A stretch of DNA of 64,000 bases, taken from Pseudomonas sp. Leaf58. Lineage in GTDB: Bacteria > Pseudomonadota > Gammaproteobacteria > Pseudomonadales > Pseudomonadaceae. Position 1 is the stretch's first letter. Every line of letters begins with the position of its first letter. Both the position numbers and the translations under genes were made by a program. The stretch covers positions 372,001 through 436,000 of the forward strand of contig NZ_CP032677.1 of the NCBI RefSeq assembly GCF_003627215.1. Reading direction: 5' to 3'. This document shows, one piece after another, positions 59,439 to 64,000 of the stretch. The notes below the pieces were generated by a model that saw only the letters and a program-made list of their open reading frames with translations, had not been told where the DNA came from and did not search any database.

Positions 59439-61244
59439 ATGCCTGACTACAAAGCCCCCTTGCGTGATATCCGCTTCGTTCGCGACGAACTGCTCGGCTA
59501 TGAGGCGCACTATCAGAGCCTGCCGGGTTGCCAGGACGCCACGCCTGACATGGTCGACGCGATCCTCGAAGAAGGCGCGAAGTTCTGTGAGCAGGTGCTG
59601 TCGCCGCTGAACCGTGTGGGTGACCAGGAAGGCTGCACCTGGAGCGAGTCGGGCGTGAAAACCCCAACCGGCTTCAAAGCGGCCTACGAACAATTCGTCG
59701 AAGGTGGCTGGCCAAGCCTGGCGCATGACGTCGAGCACGGCGGCCAAGGCCTGCCAGAATCGCTGGGCCTGGCCCTGAGCGAAATGGTCGGTGGTGCGAA
59801 CTGGTCGTGGGGCATGTACCCAGGCCTGTCGCACGGCGCGATGAACACCATTTCCGCGCACGGCACTGCCGAGCAGCAGCACACCTACCTGACCAAGCTG
59901 GTTTCCGGCGAGTGGACCGGCACCATGTGCCTGACCGAACCCCACTGCGGTACCGACCTGGGCATGCTGCGCACCAAAGCCGAGCCGCAGGCCGACGGCA
60001 GCTACAAGGTGTCTGGCACCAAGATCTTTATTTCCGCCGGTGAACACGACATGGCCGACAACATCGTCCATATCGTCCTGGCCCGCCTGCCGGACGCCCC
60101 AGCCGGCACCAAGGGTATTTCGCTGTTCATCGTGCCGAAGTTCCTGCCCAACGCCGAAGGTGGCGTGGGTGAGCGCAACGGCGTGAGCTGCGGCTCCATC
60201 GAACACAAAATGGGCATTCACGGCAATGCCACCTGCGTGATGAACTTCGACGGCGCTACTGGCTTCCTGATCGGCCCGGCCAACAAAGGCCTGAACTGCA
60301 TGTTCACCTTCATGAACACTGCTCGCCTGGGTACCGCGCTGCAAGGCTTGGCGCATGCCGAGGTGGCTTTCCAGGGTGGCCTGAAGTACGCCCGTGAGCG
60401 CCTGCAAATGCGTTCGCTGACTGGCCCGAAAGCACCGGACAAGGCCGCTGACCCGATCATCGTCCACCCGGACGTGCGGCGCATGCTGCTGACTATGAAA
60501 GCGTTCGCTGAAGGCAACCGCGCAATGGTGTACTTCACCGCCAAGCAGGTGGACATCGTCAAGTACAGCCAGGATGAAGAAGAGCGTAAGAAGGCCGACG
60601 CGCTGCTGGCTTTCCTGACCCCGATCGCCAAGGCGTTCATGACCGAAGTAGGTTTCGAAGCCGCCAACCACGGTGTGCAGATCTATGGCGGCCACGGCTT
60701 CATCGCCGAGTGGGGCATGGAGCAGAACGTGCGCGACAGCCGTATCTCGATGCTGTACGAAGGTACCACCGGCATTCAGGCGCTGGACTTGCTCGGCCGT
60801 AAAGTGCTGATGACCCAAGGCGAAGCGTTGAAGGGCTTCACCAAGATCGTGCACAAGTTCTGCCAAGCGCAGGAAGGCGTTGAGGCGCTCAAGGAGTTCG
60901 TCGAACCGCTGGCAGCCATCAACAAAGAGTGGGGCGAACTGACCATGAAAGTGGGCATGGCCGCCATGAAGGACCGTGAAGAAGTGGGTGCGGCTTCGGT
61001 CGACTACCTGATGTATTCCGGCTACGCCTGCCTGGCCTACTTCTGGGCCGACATTGCTCGCCTGGCGGCCGAAAAGCTGGCAGCCGGCACCAGCGAAGAG
61101 GCGTTCTACACGGCCAAGCTGCAAACCGCGCGCTTCTACTTCCAGCGCATTCTGCCGCGTACCCGTACCCATGTGGCGACGATGCTGTCGGGTGCCAACA
61201 ACCTGATGGCGATGGACGAAGAGCACTTCGGCCTGTCGTACTGA
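59439..61244 (+). CDS. Acyl-CoA dehydrogenase, FadE5-type
   Basis: The 601-residue FAD enzyme introduces the alpha-beta double bond into acyl-CoA. MCLTEPHCGTDLGMLRTKAE (about 163-182) is the FAD/substrate region, and YGGHGFIAEWGMEQNVRDSR leads to the catalytic Glu in LYEGTTGIQ (about 441). A C-terminal extension beyond 450 puts it in the long ACAD/FadE5 group. In P. putida KT2440 the gene in this position was described as a phenylacyl-CoA dehydrogenase; the substrate here is inferred. ATG at 59439 with GAGG upstream replaces a longer frame. A PsrA-like box precedes it and a strong terminator follows. Confidence 0.93.
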   Translation: MPDYKAPLRDIRFVRDELLGYEAHYQSLPGCQDATPDMVDAILEEGAKFCEQVLSPLNRVGDQEGCTWSESGVKTPTGFKAAYEQFVEGGWPSLAHDVEHGGQGLPESLGLALSEMVGGANWSWGMYPGLSHGAMNTISAHGTAEQQHTYLTKLVSGEWTGTMCLTEPHCGTDLGMLRTKAEPQADGSYKVSGTKIFISAGEHDMADNIVHIVLARLPDAPAGTKGISLFIVPKFLPNAEGGVGERNGVSCGSIEHKMGIHGNATCVMNFDGATGFLIGPANKGLNCMFTFMNTARLGTALQGLAHAEVAFQGGLKYARERLQMRSLTGPKAPDKAADPIIVHPDVRRMLLTMKAFAEGNRAMVYFTAKQVDIVKYSQDEEERKKADALLAFLTPIAKAFMTEVGFEAANHGVQIYGGHGFIAEWGMEQNVRDSRISMLYEGTTGIQALDLLGRKVLMTQGEALKGFTKIVHKFCQAQEGVEALKEFVEPLAAINKEWGELTMKVGMAAMKDREEVGAASVDYLMYSGYACLAYFWADIARLAAEKLAAGTSEEAFYTAKLQTARFYFQRILPRTRTHVATMLSGANNLMAMDEEHFGLSY

Positions 61245-61264
61245 TCCTACTGCTGTAGACCAAA

Positions 61265-61295
61265 CCCGCCTGCCTTCACCGGCAGGCGGGTTTTT
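61265..61295. terminator. Rho-independent terminator of the dehydrogenase gene
   Basis: CCCGCCTGCC and GGCAGGCGGG form a 10-bp stem with a TTCACC loop followed by five T, 20 nt after the stop codon. Confidence 0.95.
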
Positions 61296-61420
61296 GCATT
61301 CTAGGGCCGCTTGCTGGCGATGAGACCATTCAATCCATCTGCAAATTCAACTGTTCATGTGCGCTGCCGATGAAGTAGGGGCACAATGCCATCATTGATC
61401 TGCCGGGTTGGAGATTACCC

Positions 61421-62704
61421 TTGTTTCGTTTTAACGCTGTTCGCGCAAGTCACTTTCTGCCTTCGCTGATTCTGTTGCTGGCAGGGCTTGCCGCGGCCTA
61501 TGTGAGAGACCTCAGTGTCTTTTTCACATCGTTGTTTAACGTCCTGCCTACGTTGGTCTTGCTGTTGGGCGGCGCCTACTGTGCGGTGTACCGCCGCCAG
61601 CGCGAGCTGTTCCTGATGCTCACGGTGTACATCGCCTACTTCCTGCTCGACGCCCAGACCGACTTTTACCGCGACCATGGCCGTGTGCGCGATGACGCGG
61701 CGGTGATCTTCCACTTGGTGTGCCTGCTGCTGCCGGCCCTGTTCGGGCTGTACGGCGCCTGGCAAGAGCGCACCCACCTGCTGCAGGACCTGGTCGCCCG
61801 CGGTGCAGTACTGTTCGCCGTGGGCAGCGTGGCGGTGGCCCTGGAGCAAAGTTACCCCGAGGCGCTACTGACATGGCTGGCGGAAATCCGCTGGCCGACC
61901 CTGCACGGCCACTGGATGAGCTTGATCCAAATGGCCTACCCGCTGTTTCTCGGCGTATTTATCCTGTTGGTGGTGCAGTATTTGCGCGCACCGCGGCCAC
62001 TGCACGCAGCGTTGCTCACAGGGCTGCTGGGCATTTTCTGGATGCTGCCGCAAACCTTCATCCTGCCGTTCACCCTGAACATCATGTGCAGCCAGGTGAT
62101 GCTGATGATCGCTGCAGCGGTGGCCCATGAGGCCTACCAGATGGCCTTCCGCGACGAGCTTACCGGCCTGCCGGGCCGCCGGGCGCTGAACGAGCGCATG
62201 CAGCGCCTGGGGCGCAACTATGTGATTGCCATGAGCGATGTCGACCACTTCAAGAAATTCAATGACACCCATGGCCATGATGTGGGCGACCAGGTGCTGC
62301 GCCTGGTCGCCAGCCGCTTGTCCAAAGTCACTGGTGGCGGCCGGGCCTACCGTTATGGCGGCGAGGAGTTTGCCTTGGTGTTTGCCGGCAAGACCGCCGA
62401 GCAATGCGTGCCGCACGTGGAAGCCGTGCGCGAGGTGATCGCTAACTACGTGATGCACTTGCGTGACCAGCACAACCGCCCCCAGGACGATACCGCCGGG
62501 CGCCACCGGCGGGCCGGCAGTGGCGGCGGCACGGTATCGGTCACCATCAGTATCGGCGTGGCCGAGCGCCAGGCCGATCATCGTAACCCCGAGGCCGTGT
62601 TGAAGTCCGCCGACCAGGCGCTTTACAGCGCCAAGGGCGCAGGGCGCAATTGTGTCATGGTGCATGGGCAACAATCGCAGCGTGGGGCAGTGCGCATGGC
62701 GTGA
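61421..62704 (+). CDS. Membrane-bound diguanylate cyclase
   Basis: The 427-residue protein has about seven hydrophobic segments in residues 10-240 and a cytoplasmic GGDEF domain (about 245-420). The active site is YRYGGEEFALVF (GGEEF, a functional variant), with the upstream metal site AMSDVDHFKKFND. I see no RxxD inhibitory site before it, so product inhibition may be weak. A Gly/Arg/Ser-rich insert (around GRHRRAGSGGG) interrupts the domain near its end. The start is TTG at 61421, backed by GGAG 8 nt upstream. It lies between two acyl-CoA dehydrogenase paralogues. Confidence 0.88.
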   Translation: MFRFNAVRASHFLPSLILLLAGLAAAYVRDLSVFFTSLFNVLPTLVLLLGGAYCAVYRRQRELFLMLTVYIAYFLLDAQTDFYRDHGRVRDDAAVIFHLVCLLLPALFGLYGAWQERTHLLQDLVARGAVLFAVGSVAVALEQSYPEALLTWLAEIRWPTLHGHWMSLIQMAYPLFLGVFILLVVQYLRAPRPLHAALLTGLLGIFWMLPQTFILPFTLNIMCSQVMLMIAAAVAHEAYQMAFRDELTGLPGRRALNERMQRLGRNYVIAMSDVDHFKKFNDTHGHDVGDQVLRLVASRLSKVTGGGRAYRYGGEEFALVFAGKTAEQCVPHVEAVREVIANYVMHLRDQHNRPQDDTAGRHRRAGSGGGTVSVTISIGVAERQADHRNPEAVLKSADQALYSAKGAGRNCVMVHGQQSQRGAVRMA

Positions 62705-62710
62705 CCGGAA

Positions 62711-62726
62711 TAGACCGTGCGGTCTA
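62711..62726. promoter_or_regulatory. TetR-type palindrome before the second dehydrogenase
   Basis: TAGACCG-TG-CGGTCTA is a perfect 7-2-7 inverted repeat, 102 bp before the ATG at 62829 and just after the GGDEF stop. It differs from the box before the first paralogue. Confidence 0.5.
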
Positions 62727-62828
62727 GTGATGACCCTATGTCTCGTAAAAGTTGTTCGGTTACACTGCCTGCAACCCAGTGTTCGCGGTTCCCCGAGACC
62801 GCCCCGACCCGACTAGCGAGAGGTTGTC

Positions 62829-64000
62829 ATGGCCGACTATAAAGCGCCCCTGCGCGACATGCGCTTCGTACTGAATGAAGTCTTCAACGTAGCCGAGCAG
62901 TGGGCGCAGTTGCCCGGGCTGGCTGAAGTAGTCGATGCCGACACGGCGATGGCGGTGCTGGAAGAAGCCGGCAAGGTCACCGCGAAAACCATCGCGCCGC
63001 TCAGCCGCGCTGCCGATGAAGAGGGTTGCCACTGGGACAACGGCGCGGTGCGCACACCGGCGGGCTTTATCGAGGCCTACAACACCTATGCAGAAGGCGG
63101 CTGGGTGGGCGTGGGCGGCGACCCATTGTTCGGCGGCATGGGCATGCCCAAGGCTATCTCGGCCCAGGTCGAGGAAATGGTCAACGCCTCCAGCCTGGCC
63201 TTCGGCCTGTACCCGATGCTGACCGCCGGTGCCTGCCTGTCGATCAATGCCCACGCCAGTGAGGCATTGAAGGAAAAGTACCTGCCGAACCTGTACGCCG
63301 GCGTGTGGGCCGGTTCCATGTGCCTGACCGAACCGCACGCTGGCACCGACCTGGGCATCATCCGCACCAAGGCCGAACCCCAGGCTGACGGCAGCTACAA
63401 GGTCAGTGGCACGAAGATTTTCATTACCGGTGGCGAGCACGACCTGACCGAGAACATCATCCACCTGGTGCTGGCCAAGCTGCCAGATGCACCGGCGGGG
63501 CCGAAAGGGATTTCGCTGTTCCTAGTGCCGAAGTTCATGGTCAACCAAGACGGCAGCCTGGGCGCGCGCAACCCGGCCACCTGTGGCTCGATCGAGCACA
63601 AGATGGGCATCCAGGCCTCGGCCACCTGTGTGATGAACTTCGACGAAGCAGTCGGCTATATCGTCGGTGAGCCAAACAAAGGCTTGGCGGCCATGTTCAC
63701 CATGATGAACTACGAGCGCCTGGGTGTTGGTATCCAAGGCCTGGCCTCGGCCGAACGCTCCTACCAGAATGCTGTGGAATACGCCCGCGACCGCCTGCAA
63801 AGCCGCGCGCCGAGCGGCCCGCAAGCCAAGGACAAGGCCGCCGACCCGATCATCGTCCACCCAGATGTACGCCGCATGTTGTTGACCATGAAGGCGCAGA
63901 TCGAGGGTGGCCGCGCCTTCTCCACCTACGTGGCCATGCAACTGGACAGTGCCAAGTACAGCGAAGACGCCAGCGTGCGCAAACGCAGCGAAGAGCTGGT
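62829..64000 (+). CDS. Acyl-CoA dehydrogenase, FadE5-type (partial)
   Basis: The first 390 residues of a second long acyl-CoA dehydrogenase run off the right edge. The N-terminus MADYKAPLRDMRFVLNEVFN is close to that of the first paralogue (MPDYKAPLRDIRFVRDELLG). MCLTEPHAGTDLGIIRTKAE and KMGIQASATCVMNFDEAVGY match the same family. The catalytic Glu and C-terminal extension lie outside the window. GAGAGGTTGTC precedes the ATG. The pair probably arose by duplication and serves different acyl chain types. Confidence 0.93.
   Translation, partial: MADYKAPLRDMRFVLNEVFNVAEQWAQLPGLAEVVDADTAMAVLEEAGKVTAKTIAPLSRAADEEGCHWDNGAVRTPAGFIEAYNTYAEGGWVGVGGDPLFGGMGMPKAISAQVEEMVNASSLAFGLYPMLTAGACLSINAHASEALKEKYLPNLYAGVWAGSMCLTEPHAGTDLGIIRTKAEPQADGSYKVSGTKIFITGGEHDLTENIIHLVLAKLPDAPAGPKGISLFLVPKFMVNQDGSLGARNPATCGSIEHKMGIQASATCVMNFDEAVGYIVGEPNKGLAAMFTMMNYERLGVGIQGLASAERSYQNAVEYARDRLQSRAPSGPQAKDKAADPIIVHPDVRRMLLTMKAQIEGGRAFSTYVAMQLDSAKYSEDASVRKRSEEL

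Noticed and set aside
59355..61226. A 623-aa minus-strand frame antisense to the first acyl-CoA dehydrogenase
   Set aside because: It mirrors the dehydrogenase gene and would run into its promoter; no ribosome site.

Overview
The window is chromosomal DNA of a fluorescent pseudomonad, almost certainly of the Pseudomonas putida group. The evidence is GC-rich coding sequence, many REP elements with the core GCGGG-(4 nt)-CCCGC, and a gene order matching putida: purine-type chemoreceptor, ltaE, glyA-soxBDAG-purU-fdhA, msrA, dipA, aceF/aceE, glnE, waaFCGP, a siderophore-type sigma/FecR/receptor set, glcB, bioBFHCD and paired acyl-CoA dehydrogenases. It is ordinary core genome with accessory additions. 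I saw no rRNA, tRNA, CRISPR array, insertion sequence or prophage.

Layout. 1-2.5 kb: the end of a small TIGR02449-type gene and zapA, then a chemoreceptor where the 6S RNA gene and its cyclo-ligase neighbour would normally follow. 2.6-13.6 kb: threonine aldolase, an AT-rich orphan gene, then a one-carbon island. In that island SoxBDAG oxidises sarcosine to glycine, GlyA interconverts glycine and serine, PurU releases formate from formyl-THF, and FdhA oxidises formaldehyde. 13.8-20.2 kb: envelope and housekeeping genes (DUF2780 protein, PlsC-type acyltransferase, retropepsin-like protein, GST, MsrA) and the phosphodiesterase DipA. 20.6-24.9 kb: aceF and aceE, with paired TGTAGT/ACTACA operators upstream. 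25.3-35.4 kb: glnE, then an LPS inner-core operon of heptosyltransferases, a glucosyltransferase and four kinase-like genes carrying five kinase folds, mostly joined by 1-4 nt overlaps. 35.4-38.2 kb: a large DUF6543/dermonecrotic-toxin-like protein on the other strand.

38.2-43.6 kb: a Fur-boxed ECF sigma, FecR, STN-type TonB receptor, PepSY protein and small membrane protein, i.e. an iron or siderophore cell-surface signalling set. 43.8-47.1 kb: a DnaQ-type exonuclease overlapping a cNMP/CBS/DUF294 protein, with a stand-alone receiver divergent. 47.2-54.2 kb: glcB, a GcvR-like ACT protein, rarD, a YihE/SrkA kinase, a ModE-like regulator and comF. 54.3-58.7 kb: the bioBFHCD operon, with a BirA-type operator inside the start of comF. 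58.9-64 kb: a small rod-protein-like gene, then two acyl-CoA dehydrogenase paralogues flanking a membrane GGDEF protein; the second runs off the window.

The observations least explained by standard annotation are: the low-GC orphan gene with its own perfect palindrome (3799-4330); shared TGTAGT/ACTACA half-sites before aceE and glcB; the 37-nt hairpin in the waaF leader; a 98-aa orphan resembling the two ends of a flagellar rod protein; the WaaP-family member whose catalytic Asp is replaced; and the DUF294/exonuclease/receiver locus. I did not find one clear-cut new system. Function names rest on motifs and remembered family knowledge, not on searches.
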